Under the pieces are notes generated by a model. It searched no databases. It was given only the letters and a program-made list of their open reading frames with translations, and was not told where the DNA came from. 44,321 nt of DNA from positions 1-44,321 of the forward strand of contig CAYYJB010000013.1 of the NCBI GenBank assembly GCA_964472135.1, in the 5' to 3' direction. This document shows positions 23,950-32,568 of the stretch, in pieces. The translations under genes and the position numbers were made by a program. This DNA is from JAUREX01 sp964472135 (GTDB lineage Bacteria; Pseudomonadota; Alphaproteobacteria; Rhodobacterales; Rhodobacteraceae). Within the stretch, counting starts at the first letter, position 1; each line of letters begins with the position of its first letter.

Positions 23950-24957
23950 ATGGCGCGCGATCCGCTTCTGACCTTCACCGACCGCGGCATCTTCTGCCCC
24001 GAGGGCGGGTTTTTCATCGACCCGGTGCGTGCGGTGGACCGGGCGGTGGTGACGCATGGCCATTCCGACCACGCCCGCGGCGGGCACGGCGCCTATCTCG
24101 CCTCGGCCGCCGCCGCCCCGGTGATCCGCGCGCGCCTCGGGCAGATCGCGATCGAGGGCTTGCGCTGGGGCGAGGTGCGGCGGATCGGGGGGGTCGATCT
24201 GAGCTTTCATCCTGCCGGGCATGTGCCGGGCTCGGCGCAGGTGCGGGTGGCGCGCGGCGGCGAGGTCTGGGTCGTCTCGGGCGACTACAAGCTCGAACCC
24301 GACGGGCTCTGCGAGCCCTTCGAGCCTGTCCGCTGCGACGCCTTCATCAGCGAGTGCACCTTCGGGCTGCCGATCTTTCGCTGGGCGCCGCAGGCCGAGG
24401 TGGTGGCCGGCATCCGGCGCTGGTGGGCCGAGGCGGCGGCGGCGGGCAAGGTCGCGGTGATCGGGGCCTACAGCCTCGGCAAGGCGCAGCGGCTGATGGC
24501 GGCGCTCCGCGACGGGCCGGGCCCGCTTTGCGCCCATCCGGCGGTCGAGGGCATGAGCCGGGTGCTGCGCGCGCAGGGCTACGCCGTGCCCGAGGCGCAG
24601 GTGCTCGGCGCGGGCGCCAAGGCCCCGCCCGGCGCGCTCGTGATCGCACCGCCCGCGACGCTGGGCGAGGCCGGGTTCGCCCGCCGGATCGGGGCGCATG
24701 AAACCGCCTTCGCCTCGGGGTGGATGGCGCTCCGGGGCGTGCGGCGGCGGCAGGGGCTGGGGCGGGGCTTCGTGATCTCGGACCATGCCGATTGGCCGGC
24801 GCTCAATCGCGCCATCGCCGAGACGGGCGCCGCGCGCGTCTTCGTGACCCACGGCTACACCGCCCCCTTCGCGCGCTGGCTGGCGGGGCGGGGCCTCGAT
24901 GCGGCCGTGGTCGCGACCGGGCGCGAGGCGCGCGAGGGCGAGGGGGAGGGGGAATGA
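23950..24957 (+). CDS. Ligase-associated DNA exonuclease (metallo-beta-lactamase fold)
   Basis: A 335-residue MBL/beta-CASP protein of the type encoded next to bacterial ATP-dependent DNA ligases, related to the SNM1/Pso2 nucleases. The metal-binding signature THGHSDHARGG gives His36, His38, Asp40, His41; the later HPAGHVPGSAQV and SGDYKLEPDG fit motifs 2 and 3. The last segments (SDHADWPALNRAI and FVTHGYTAPFARWLA) are typical of this subfamily. Its stop overlaps the ligase start (ATGA), so the two are coupled. It probably trims DNA ends for the ligase. The usual third partner, a DEXH helicase, is not adjacent. Confidence 0.88.
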   Translation: MARDPLLTFTDRGIFCPEGGFFIDPVRAVDRAVVTHGHSDHARGGHGAYLASAAAAPVIRARLGQIAIEGLRWGEVRRIGGVDLSFHPAGHVPGSAQVRVARGGEVWVVSGDYKLEPDGLCEPFEPVRCDAFISECTFGLPIFRWAPQAEVVAGIRRWWAEAAAAGKVAVIGAYSLGKAQRLMAALRDGPGPLCAHPAVEGMSRVLRAQGYAVPEAQVLGAGAKAPPGALVIAPPATLGEAGFARRIGAHETAFASGWMALRGVRRRQGLGRGFVISDHADWPALNRAIAETGAARVFVTHGYTAPFARWLAGRGLDAAVVATGREAREGEGEGE

Positions 24958-26597
24958 GGCGCTTTGCCGAGCTTTTCGCCGCGCTCGACGCCACGACCCG
25001 CACGGGCGCCAAGGTCGCGGCCCTTGCCGCCTATTTCCGCGAGGCCCCTCCCGAGGACCGGGTCTGGACCATCGCGATCCTCTCGGGGCGGCGGCCGCGG
25101 CGGGCGGCGAACACGGCCGAGTTGCGCGCCTGGGCGGCCGAGGCGGCGGGGATCCCCGAATGGCTGATCGAGGAATGCCACGGCGTCGCGGGCGATCTGA
25201 GCGAGACGATCGCGCGCCTTCTGCCCGAGGGCGGCGGGACGGCGGGCGGGACGGCGGGCGGGATGGCGGGGGATGAGGGGCTCGCGGCATGGATCGGGCG
25301 GCTGCGCGACCTCGCGGGTGCCCCGGCCGAGGCGCGCCGCGCCGCGATCCTAAATGCTTGGGGCCGGCTGGGCGGGGATGAGCGGTTCCTTTTCAACAAG
25401 CTCATCACCGGGGGCTTCCGCATGGGGGTGAGCCAGGGGTTGATGACGCGCGCGCTGTCCGAGGCGACGGGGGTCGAGGCCGCGACGCTCGCCCATCGGC
25501 TGACGGGGGCGTGGGATCCGGCGGCGGTCGATTTCGCGGGCCTCGTGTCGGGCGACGGCGATGCGACGCGGCCCTATCCCTTCTGCCTCGCCCATCCGCT
25601 CGAGGACGGGCCCGAGGCGCTCGGCCCGCCCGAGGGGTGGCTCGCCGAATGGAAATGGGACGGCATCCGCGCGCAGGCGATCGTGCGGGGGGGCGCGCTG
25701 CATCTGTGGTCGCGCGGCGAAGAGGCGATCGCGGCGCGGTTTCCCGAATTCGCCCCGCTCGCCGCCCATCTGCCCGACGGCACCGTGATCGACGGCGAGG
25801 TGCTGGCCTGGGACGCGGGCGCGGGCGCGCCCCTGCCCTTCGGCGCGCTCCAGCCCCGGATCGGGCGCAAGTCGGTGCCGCGCCGCCTTCTGGCCGAGGC
25901 GCCGGCGCGGATCTTGGCCTATGACCTGCTCGAATGGGGCGGCGCGGACATCCGCGCGCGGCCGCTGACTGATCGGCGCGCGCTGCTCGGGCAGATCGTC
26001 GCCGCGCTGCCGGCGGGGGGGCCGCTGGCCCTGTCGCCCGAGGTCGCCTTCGCCGACTGGGCAGGGCTCGCCGCGCTGCGCGAGGGGGCGCGGGGGGCGC
26101 GCGCCGAGGGCCTCATGCTCAAGTCGCGGGGGGGCGGCTATCATGCCGGGCGGCGGCGGGGGGCGTGGTGGAAGTGGAAGCTCGACCCCTTCAGCATCGA
26201 TGCGGTGATGGTCTATGCGCAGGCGGGCCACGGGCGGCGCGCGACGCTCTATACCGATTTCACCTTCGCGCTGCGCGACGGCAACGCCCTCGTGCCCGTG
26301 GCCAAGGCCTATTCGGGCCTGACCGACGCCGAATTCGAGGAAATCAGCCGCTGGGTGCGCGCCAACACCGAGGAACGCTTCGGCCCGGTGCGGCGGGTGC
26401 GGCCGGAACTCGTGTTCGAACTGGGCTTCGAGGGCGTGCGGGCGAGCGGGCGGCACCGCTCGGGGGTTGCGCTGCGCTTTCCGCGCATGCTGCGCTGGCG
26501 GCGCGACAAGGGCGCGCACGAGATCGACGACATCGCGGCGCTGCGCGCGCTGATCCCGGGCCGAGGCGGGTTGCACCCGCCGCCCGGCGCCCTATGA
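24954..26597 (+). CDS. ATP-dependent DNA ligase
   Basis: A 547-residue ligase of the bacterial LigC/LigB-like type found with the exonuclease upstream. It has an N-terminal DNA-binding domain (FNKLITGGFRMGVSQGLMTR), an adenylation domain with the nucleotide-accepting Lys234 in EWKWDGIRAQ, motif III-like ILAYDLLEWGG, the motif IV GLMLKSRGGGYHAG and motif V WWKWKLDPFSIDAV, and an OB-fold domain. The ATG at 24954 overlaps the exonuclease stop. A glycine-rich insertion (GGTAGGTAGGMAG) comes from a 12-base tandem repeat. The pair probably acts in a repair pathway separate from NAD-dependent LigA. Confidence 0.92.
   Translation: MRRFAELFAALDATTRTGAKVAALAAYFREAPPEDRVWTIAILSGRRPRRAANTAELRAWAAEAAGIPEWLIEECHGVAGDLSETIARLLPEGGGTAGGTAGGMAGDEGLAAWIGRLRDLAGAPAEARRAAILNAWGRLGGDERFLFNKLITGGFRMGVSQGLMTRALSEATGVEAATLAHRLTGAWDPAAVDFAGLVSGDGDATRPYPFCLAHPLEDGPEALGPPEGWLAEWKWDGIRAQAIVRGGALHLWSRGEEAIAARFPEFAPLAAHLPDGTVIDGEVLAWDAGAGAPLPFGALQPRIGRKSVPRRLLAEAPARILAYDLLEWGGADIRARPLTDRRALLGQIVAALPAGGPLALSPEVAFADWAGLAALREGARGARAEGLMLKSRGGGYHAGRRRGAWWKWKLDPFSIDAVMVYAQAGHGRRATLYTDFTFALRDGNALVPVAKAYSGLTDAEFEEISRWVRANTEERFGPVRRVRPELVFELGFEGVRASGRHRSGVALRFPRMLRWRRDKGAHEIDDIAALRALIPGRGGLHPPPGAL
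25233..25268 (+). repeat. Three 12-base tandem repeats in the DNA ligase
   Basis: GGCGGGACGGCG occurs twice and then once with T for C (GGCGGGATGGCG), encoding GGTA-GGTA-GGMA in a surface linker of the N-terminal domain. Frame is preserved by copy-number change. Confidence 0.8.
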
Positions 26598-26627
26598 AAG
26601 GGGTGTCTCCAGCGCCCGAGGTCCGCC

Positions 26628-28454
26628 ATGCCCCTGCCCCGCCCCGTCCACGACGCCAACGCCCGCTCGGGCAGCGAGCATCTGGGCAACCTGCCCGAAT
26701 GGGACCTGCGCGATCTCTACGCGGCGCCCGACGCCCCCGAGGTCGCGCGCGATCTCGACTGGCTCGACGAGGCCTGCGCGCGCTTTGCGGCCGACTACGA
26801 GGGCAAGCTCGCGACGCTCGATGCCGCCGCGCTGCGGGCTTGCGTGGAGCGGTACGAGCGGATCGACATGGTGGCCGGGCGGCTCGGATCCTACGCGGGG
26901 CTCCGGCACTATCAGGACACGCTCGACAGCGGGCGGGCCAAGTTCTTGGCCGACGTGCAGGACCGCATCACCACGGCGACGACGCCGATCGTGTTCTTCA
27001 CGCTCGAGTTCAACCGGCTCGAGGATGACCACCTCGCGGCCCTGCTCGCGGCGGACGCGGGGCTCGCGCGCTATGCGCCCGTCTTTGCGCGGATGCGCGC
27101 CATGCGGCCGCACCAGCTCTCGGATGAGCTCGAGAAGTTCCTGCACGACCAGTCGACCGTCGGCGCCGCCGCGTGGAACCGCCTTTTCGACGAGACGATG
27201 GCGGGCCTCGAATTCGCGGTCGCGGGCGAGGAGGCGCCGCTCAGCCTCGAATCGACGCTGAACCTGCTGACCGACGCCGACCGCAGCCGCCGCGAGGCCG
27301 GCGCGCGCGCCCTGGCCGAGGTGTTCGGTCGCAACGTCAAGCTCTTCGCCCGCGTCCACAACACGCTCGCCAAGGACAAGGAGATCTCGGACCGCTGGCG
27401 CAAGATGCCGACGCCCCAGCACGCCCGCCACCTTTCAAACCATGTCGAGCCCGAGGTGGTGCAGGCGCTGCGCGATGCGGTGGTCGCGGCCTATCCGACC
27501 CTATCGCACCGCTATTACCGGCTCAAGGCGCGCTGGATGGGGCTGCCCAAGCTGCAGGTCTGGGACCGCAACGCGCCGCTGCCGATCGAGACGCCGCGCC
27601 TTGTCGGCTGGGACGAGGCGCGCAGCACCGTCTCCGAGGCCTATTGCGCCTTCGATCCGCGCATGGCCGACCTGATCGAGCCCTTCTTCACCCGCGGCTG
27701 GATCGACGCGGCGGTGAAGCCCGGCAAGGCGCCCGGCGCCTTCGCGCACCCGACCGTCACCGACGCCCACCCGTATGTGATGCTCAATTATCTGGGCAAG
27801 CCGCGCGACGTGATGACGCTTGCCCATGAACTGGGCCACGGGGTGCACCAGCGCCTTGCCGCCGCGCAGGGGGAACTGCTGTCGGCGACGCCGCTGACGC
27901 TCGCCGAAACCGCGAGCGTGTTCGGCGAGATGCTGACCTTCCAGCGCATGCTCGCGGGCGCGCGCGACGCGACCGAGCGCAAGGTGCTGCTCGCGGGCAA
28001 GGTCGAGGACATGATCAACACGGTCGTGCGCCAGATCGCCTTCTACGATTTCGAAAGCCGCCTGCACGCCGCGCGCCGCACGGGGGAGCTGACGCCCGAG
28101 GACATCAACGCGCTCTGGATGTCGGTGCAGGGCGAGAGCCTCGGCGACGCCTTCGAGTTCATGCCGGGCTACGAGACCTTCTGGTCCTACATCCCGCATT
28201 TCGTCCATTCGCCCTTCTACGTCTATGCCTATGCCTTCGGCGACGGGCTGGTGAACGCGCTCTATGCCGTCCACGCCGAGGGGCGGCCGGGCTTTCGGGA
28301 TCTCTATTTCGAGATGCTGAAGGCCGGCGGATCGAAGCACCACCGCGAGTTGCTCGCGCCCTTCGGCCTCGACGCGTCCGATCCGGCCTTCTGGGGCCGT
28401 GGCCTTGCGATGATCGCGGGGATGATCGACGAGCTCGAGGCGATGGAGGGCTGA
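26628..28454 (+). CDS. pepF: Oligoendopeptidase F-type M3 metallopeptidase
   Basis: A 608-residue cytosolic zinc peptidase of family M3B that degrades short peptides. The zinc motif HELGH is at 400-404 (THAHELGHGVHQ-type context DVMTLAHELGHGVHQRLA), with the third ligand in the following helix (LAETASVFGEMLTF). The N-terminus GNLPEWDLRDLYAAPDAPEV is characteristic of PepF/M3 family members of this lineage. No signal peptide. It follows the ligase by 30 bases on the same strand, perhaps by chance, and ends 8 bases from the convergent barrel gene. Confidence 0.93.
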   Translation: MPLPRPVHDANARSGSEHLGNLPEWDLRDLYAAPDAPEVARDLDWLDEACARFAADYEGKLATLDAAALRACVERYERIDMVAGRLGSYAGLRHYQDTLDSGRAKFLADVQDRITTATTPIVFFTLEFNRLEDDHLAALLAADAGLARYAPVFARMRAMRPHQLSDELEKFLHDQSTVGAAAWNRLFDETMAGLEFAVAGEEAPLSLESTLNLLTDADRSRREAGARALAEVFGRNVKLFARVHNTLAKDKEISDRWRKMPTPQHARHLSNHVEPEVVQALRDAVVAAYPTLSHRYYRLKARWMGLPKLQVWDRNAPLPIETPRLVGWDEARSTVSEAYCAFDPRMADLIEPFFTRGWIDAAVKPGKAPGAFAHPTVTDAHPYVMLNYLGKPRDVMTLAHELGHGVHQRLAAAQGELLSATPLTLAETASVFGEMLTFQRMLAGARDATERKVLLAGKVEDMINTVVRQIAFYDFESRLHAARRTGELTPEDINALWMSVQGESLGDAFEFMPGYETFWSYIPHFVHSPFYVYAYAFGDGLVNALYAVHAEGRPGFRDLYFEMLKAGGSKHHRELLAPFGLDASDPAFWGRGLAMIAGMIDELEAMEG

Positions 28455-28462
28455 GGCGCGGC

Positions 28463-29164
28463 CTAGAAGGCGTAGTTGATGCCGACGCGCAGCGCGTGGA
28501 AGGTCGGCGTCGCCTCGCTCGACCTGCCCAGCCCTTCGACCCGGTTTCGCCCGAACTCATAGACGAGGTATTCCCCGCGCAGCGACCAGTCGCTGTCGCG
28601 CGCCAGCTCGACTCCGAACCCGACCAGATAGCCTGGAAACCGCGCGGTCCGCGCGAGCGAGATGAAGTTCGAAACCTCGTAATGCGACCGCCCCGAGGCC
28701 GGGCCTGCGGTCAGATAGATCAGCATGTTGTCGGTCGCGTGGATCGAGGCGATGCCCTTCAGCGTCACGATGTTGCTGATGCGCGAATGGGCCGTGATTC
28801 CCCTGGCCGTGCGCCGATCGGCGATGTCGCCGAACTCTGCCTCGAGCTCGACACCGAGGATCTGCTCGTTCACGCGCGTGCGCCATCCGAGGCGCGCCGA
28901 GGCGAGCGCGCCCTTGATCTGCATCTGAGGCCCCCTGGCAAGAACATCCTTGTAGCGGATGCCGACCTGATCCGCGCCGCAGCAGGCATAGCCGACCGAC
29001 GCCCCGATATAGGGGCCGACGAAACGCGATCCGTCCCCACCCGGCTTGGGCGGCGCGGTCGGCACCGGGTCGGCGCGTTCCGCGGCGGGCCCGGTCGCAT
29101 GCGCGGCACCTACCGCAAGGGCGAACATGAGAATAGCAAAACGAAGCGCGCGCAACGCTGCCAT
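28463..29164 (-). CDS. Outer-membrane beta-barrel protein
   Basis: A 233-residue protein with a signal peptide (RALRFAILMFALAVGAAHA) and a short Pro-rich linker, then alternating amphipathic strands (FVGPYIGASVGYACCG, LGVELEAEFGDI, NMLIYLTAGPASG, YLVGFGVELARDSDWSLRGE) ending in LRVGINYAF with terminal Phe. This is the pattern of small opacity/OmpX-like barrels that adorn alphaproteobacterial outer membranes. The Cys-Cys pair in GYACCGAD is unusual. The open frame extends 65 codons further upstream, but the ATG at 29164 sits directly before the signal peptide. The 116 bases upstream to 29280 probably hold its promoter (an AT-rich AAAAATTTAA stretch is seen there). Confidence 0.82.
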   Translation of the reverse strand: MAALRALRFAILMFALAVGAAHATGPAAERADPVPTAPPKPGGDGSRFVGPYIGASVGYACCGADQVGIRYKDVLARGPQMQIKGALASARLGWRTRVNEQILGVELEAEFGDIADRRTARGITAHSRISNIVTLKGIASIHATDNMLIYLTAGPASGRSHYEVSNFISLARTARFPGYLVGFGVELARDSDWSLRGEYLVYEFGRNRVEGLGRSSEATPTFHALRVGINYAF

Positions 29165-29280
29165 AACGAAACCCCGCCAAATTCCTGAACAAAAATTTAA
29201 CGCGGCTACCCTGCCACTCCGGACAGAGTCGCGCAAGACCCCAGTTGCCCGGGGCACGCGGTCGCTGGCTCGGTTATGCC

Positions 29281-29565
29281 TCAGGCGCCCCAGCGGCTCC
29301 AGGGAAAGGGCAGATGTTCCGACCTGCCGGACTGGTAGCGCGCCGTGATCGCGAGCCACTTGCCCAGATCATCGCCGAAGGCCGCGAGTTCCTGATTGGC
29401 GCGGCCCGTCGCCAGCATCCACAGGAACTGGAGCAGCGCGACCACCCCGAGCACCCCCTGCGCGACCCCGAACAGGATCGCGAGCACGACCATCAGCACG
29501 CCGCGCTTCCAGACCCGGGCATCGCGCCAGCCATGCAGACGCAGCGCATCCTTCTGTTCTTCCAT
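29281..29565 (-). CDS. DUF4389 membrane protein
   Basis: A 94-residue inner-membrane protein with two close hydrophobic segments (VLMVVLAILFGVAQGVLGVV, LLQFLWMLATG) followed by a polar tail (NQELAAFGDDLGKWLAITAR) ending in PFPWSRW. This matches DUF4389 proteins, which have no assigned function. It lies 15 bases downstream of rpoH on the same strand and so may be made with the heat-shock sigma factor. Confidence 0.82.
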   Translation of the reverse strand: MEEQKDALRLHGWRDARVWKRGVLMVVLAILFGVAQGVLGVVALLQFLWMLATGRANQELAAFGDDLGKWLAITARYQSGRSEHLPFPWSRWGA

Positions 29566-29580
29566 GGCGGGATATCCCCC

Positions 29581-30483
29581 TCAGACCGACGCCAGCAGGC
29601 CGCGCGCGCCGGCGAGCTCGCGCATCCGCGCCTGCAGTTTCTCGAAGGCGCGCACCTCGATCTGGCGCACGCGCTCGCGGCTGACCTCATAGCGGGTCGA
29701 AAGATCCTCGAGCGTCACCGGCTCATCGGCAAGGCGGCGCTGGGTCAGGATGTCTCGCTCGCGCGGGTTCAGGACCGCCATCGCCTCGGCCATCAGGCCG
29801 AGCCGCACCGCCAACTCGTCGCGATCCGCGAGCGCCTCGGCGGTATCCGTCGCCTCATCCTCGAGCCAATCCTGCCATTGCGAGGAGCCGTCGCCATCCG
29901 CCCCGCCCCCGACCGGGGCATTGAGCGAGGCATCCCCCCCCGACAGGCGACGGTTCATCTCGACGACCTCATCCTCGGTCACGTTGAGGTCATGCGCGAT
30001 GCGCGCGACGTTCTCGGGGCGCAGGTCGCCCTCCTCGAGCGCGCCGATCCGCGCCTTGGCCTTGCGCAGGTTGAAGAAAAGCTTCTTCTGCGCCGAGGTG
30101 GTGCCGAGCTTCACGAGGCTCCAGGACCGCAGGATGTATTCCTGGATCGCGGCGCGGATCCACCACATCGCATAGGTGGCAAGGCGGAAGCCCCGCTCGG
30201 GGTCGAAGCGCTTGACCGCCTGCATGAGGCCCACGTTCGCCTCCGAGATGACCTCGGCCTGCGGCAGGCCGTAGCCGCGATAGCCCATCGCGATCTTGGC
30301 CGCGAGGCGCAGATGGCTGGTCACCAGACGGCGCGCAGCCTCGGGGTCGTGATGATCGACCCAGCGCTTGGCCAGCATGTATTCCTCTTCGGGCTCGAGC
30401 ATCGGAAACTTCCGGATGTCGGCCAGATAGCGGTTCAGCCCCTGTTCGGGGCTCAGGGCGGGCAGGTTGGCGTTCTGGCTCAT
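29581..30483 (-). CDS. rpoH: Heat-shock sigma factor RpoH (sigma-32)
   Basis: A 300-residue group 3 sigma factor. Region 2 (EVISEANVGLMQAVKRFDPE, LATYAMWWIRAAIQEYILRS) is followed by the RpoH box QKKLFFNLR at 132-140, diagnostic for sigma-32, and region 4 ends with TRYEVSRERVRQIEVRAFEK. It directs chaperone and protease genes after heat or membrane stress. Rhodobacteraceae often have two RpoH paralogues; which one this is cannot be told here. Start ATG 30483; GAGAGG lies just upstream. Confidence 0.96.
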   Translation of the reverse strand: MSQNANLPALSPEQGLNRYLADIRKFPMLEPEEEYMLAKRWVDHHDPEAARRLVTSHLRLAAKIAMGYRGYGLPQAEVISEANVGLMQAVKRFDPERGFRLATYAMWWIRAAIQEYILRSWSLVKLGTTSAQKKLFFNLRKAKARIGALEEGDLRPENVARIAHDLNVTEDEVVEMNRRLSGGDASLNAPVGGGADGDGSSQWQDWLEDEATDTAEALADRDELAVRLGLMAEAMAVLNPRERDILTQRRLADEPVTLEDLSTRYEVSRERVRQIEVRAFEKLQARMRELAGARGLLASV

Positions 30484-30519
30484 CTCGACACCTCTCGGGG
30501 ATCGGACGGTCGGATCATC

Positions 30520-30548
30520 GACCTAGGAATGGGGGCGGCGGAATGCAA
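30520..30548 (-). promoter_or_regulatory. Weak candidate housekeeping promoter of rpoH
   Basis: On the minus strand TTGCAT (30543-30548) and TAGGTC (30520-30525) are 17 bases apart. The -10 match is poor. A sigma-32 reading (CTTGCAT plus CCCCATT) has only 8 bases between the elements, too short for self-regulation. The remaining gap up to rluD contains an imperfect GCGATC/GATCGC stem that may end the rluD transcript. Confidence 0.25.
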
Positions 30549-30618
30549 GGGGCCCCGCGATCATCCTAGCGGATCGCGCCGACGGCGCCAGTGCGCGTAG
30601 TCCGCCCTCACGCGGTTG

Positions 30619-31650
30619 TCAGCGGCGCAAGAGCCCGAGCAATCCGGCCATGTCGGCGGGCAGCGGCGCGCCAAAGGACATGGCCGCCCCGCTCAGCGGG
30701 TGGACGAAAGAGAGCGTGCCGGCGTGCAGCGCCTGGCGCGGGAAGGCATCGACCGCCGCCGCCGCCTCGGCGCCGAGGCTGCGCGCAGCGGCGCGCCGGC
30801 GCCCGCCATAGGTCTGGTCGCCGACGAGCGGGTGGCCGAGATAGGACATGTGCACCCGGATCTGATGCGTCCGCCCCGTCTCGAGCCGGCATTCGACCAG
30901 CGCGAGCGCCGGGGGCGTGCCGAAGGTCTCGGTCGCGCGCAGCCGCGTCACCGCCACGCGCCCGCCCGCAAAGGTCACCGCCTGCCGCTGCCGGTCGGTC
31001 GGGTGGCGGTCGAGGCCGGTCGTGACGACGATGGTCCCGCCCGCCTCGACCGTAACGCCCCGCAGGCCGCGCAGGCGCGGATCGGCGGGGTCGGGCACGC
31101 CGTGGACCAGCGCCTGATAGACCCGCCCGGCCGTGTGCGCCGCGAATTGCGCCGCGAGGGCGTGGTGCGCCGCATCGGTCTTGGCCACGACCAGAAGGCC
31201 CGAGGTGTCCTTGTCGATCCGGTGCACGATCCCGGGCCGGCGCACGCCGCCGATGCCCGAGAGGCTCTCGCCGCAATGATGCAGGAGCGCGTTGACAAGC
31301 GTTCCCCCCGGCGCGCCCGGAGCAGGATGCACGACCATCCCCACCGGCTTGTCGATGACGATGATCGCCGCATCCTCGTGGACGATGGCAAGCGGGATCG
31401 CCTCGGGCCGGTGGGCCTCGGGCGCCTCGGCCTCGGGCAGGGCGATGGCGATGCGGTCGCCCGCCACGACGCGCGCGGCGGGCGCGGTCAGGGGCGCGCC
31501 GTCGCGGCTGACCGCGCCCTCGGCGATCAGCCGCGCGAGGCGCACGCGCGACAGCCCCGCCTCCTCTGGCAGATCGCGCGCGAGCGCCTTATCAAGGCGG
31601 CCGGGCGGGTCGTCGCCGATGACGACGTGCAGGATCTGATCGGAAGGCAT
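30619..31650 (-). CDS. rluD: 23S rRNA pseudouridine synthase RluD
   Basis: RluD makes pseudouridines 1911, 1915 and 1917 in helix 69 of 23S rRNA. The 343-residue protein has an N-terminal S4 RNA-binding domain (RLDKALARDLPEEAGLSRVR) and the catalytic RluA/RluD domain with HRIDKDTSGLLV, catalytic Asp146, and the later ETGRTHQIRVHMSYLGHPLV and YGG. The ATG at 31650 is the first with a good context; the open frame runs 43 codons further but would overlap the divergent gene. It lies head to head with the DUF6476 gene and upstream of rpoH. Confidence 0.94.
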   Translation of the reverse strand: MPSDQILHVVIGDDPPGRLDKALARDLPEEAGLSRVRLARLIAEGAVSRDGAPLTAPAARVVAGDRIAIALPEAEAPEAHRPEAIPLAIVHEDAAIIVIDKPVGMVVHPAPGAPGGTLVNALLHHCGESLSGIGGVRRPGIVHRIDKDTSGLLVVAKTDAAHHALAAQFAAHTAGRVYQALVHGVPDPADPRLRGLRGVTVEAGGTIVVTTGLDRHPTDRQRQAVTFAGGRVAVTRLRATETFGTPPALALVECRLETGRTHQIRVHMSYLGHPLVGDQTYGGRRRAAARSLGAEAAAAVDAFPRQALHAGTLSFVHPLSGAAMSFGAPLPADMAGLLGLLRR

Positions 31651-31654
31651 GGCG

Positions 31655-31969
31655 ATGACGCGCACCGAAGCGAAGGATGACGCCCCGACGCTGCCACGGG
31701 GCGTGCGGCTGCTGCAAGGGCTGGTCGTCCTTCTGACGCTGTCGATGATCGGGGGAATCATCACGGTGGTCGCGGTCATCGTCGCGCGCTTTCCCGTCCC
31801 GCCGACGCCCGCCCTGCCCGAGGCGCTGGCCCTGCCCGAGGGCGCGCGCGTGATCGCGCTGACGCAGGGGCGCGACTGGTATGCGGTGGTGATCGAGGGC
31901 GACGCGATCCTGATCTTCGATCGCGCGACCGGCGCCTTGCGCCAGCGGGTCGAGATCGCGCGCCCCTAG
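31655..31969 (+). CDS. DUF6476 family membrane-anchored protein
   Basis: A 104-residue protein with one N-terminal membrane helix (LLQGLVVLLTLSMIGGIITV, VVAVIVA) and a small periplasmic beta domain (LPEGARVIALTQGRDWYAVV, IEGDAILIFDRATGALRQRV). It matches DUF6476, a family of Rhodobacterales often next to rluD. Two starts are possible, ATG 31649 or 31655; GGAAG lies 2 and 8 bases before them, so I choose 31655. Its promoter must lie inside rluD coding DNA. Its stop codon overlaps the convergent ompH stop. Confidence 0.8.
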   Translation: MTRTEAKDDAPTLPRGVRLLQGLVVLLTLSMIGGIITVVAVIVARFPVPPTPALPEALALPEGARVIALTQGRDWYAVVIEGDAILIFDRATGALRQRVEIARP

Positions 31970-32568
31970 CCGCCCGAACCGTCGCCCAGCACCGCATCGA
32001 GCCGCGCGATCGCCGCTTCGGTGATGTCGGCGGCCCGGATGGCCGCGCCCTCCCCGCCCTCTGGCGCCACCGACAGCAACACCGCCTGCGGCGAGAGGAT
32101 AACCGAGGCGCCGAGTTCGCGCGCCAGTTCGGCCAGAACGGGGGCCGCCGCCACGAAAAAGGCGCGCTGGGCTTCATCGAGCGATTGCAGCAGCGCGCGC
32201 TCGCGCCCGATCTGGCGGGCGCGCACCTCTTCGACGCGGGCATCGAAGGCATCGGCGAGGGTGCGGAACTCATCGGGCGGCAGGGCGCGGCGCCGGTCGA
32301 TCAGGGCGCGCTCCTCGGCCGCGAGGTCGTCGGCGAGGGCCTGCCCCTCGGCGATGAGGGCAGCGCGCTCGGTCTCGTAGCCGCCGAGGACGCGCCGGCC
32401 ATACAAGCTTCCCGTCAGCAGCCGCTGCTCATCGAGGACGACCGCCGACACCGGCACCTGCGCCGCCGCCGGCGGGGCCAGCCCGAGCAAGAGCGCCGTC
32501 GCGATCGCCGCGAGACAGGGCCGAAGCCGAAGCCGACGCCGGGGCCGGGGCGCGAGCGCGCTGACCAT
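31966..32568 (-). CDS. ompH: OmpH/Skp family periplasmic chaperone
   Basis: Skp-like chaperones hold unfolded outer-membrane proteins for BamA. The 200-residue protein has a signal peptide (CLAAIATALLLGLAPPAAAQ), a short beta strand (VSAVVLDEQRLLTGS), a long charged coiled-coil hairpin (ETERAALIAEGQALADDLAA to ERALLQSLDEAQRAFFVAAA) and the returning strand ASVILSPQAVLLSV. Its ATG overlaps the bamA stop (TGATG), so it is coupled to the insertase it serves. It is the last gene of the pyrH-ompH operon here; lpxD, fabZ and lpxA, which often follow, are absent. Confidence 0.93.
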   Translation of the reverse strand: MVSALAPRPRRRLRLRPCLAAIATALLLGLAPPAAAQVPVSAVVLDEQRLLTGSLYGRRVLGGYETERAALIAEGQALADDLAAEERALIDRRRALPPDEFRTLADAFDARVEEVRARQIGRERALLQSLDEAQRAFFVAAAPVLAELARELGASVILSPQAVLLSVAPEGGEGAAIRAADITEAAIARLDAVLGDGSGG

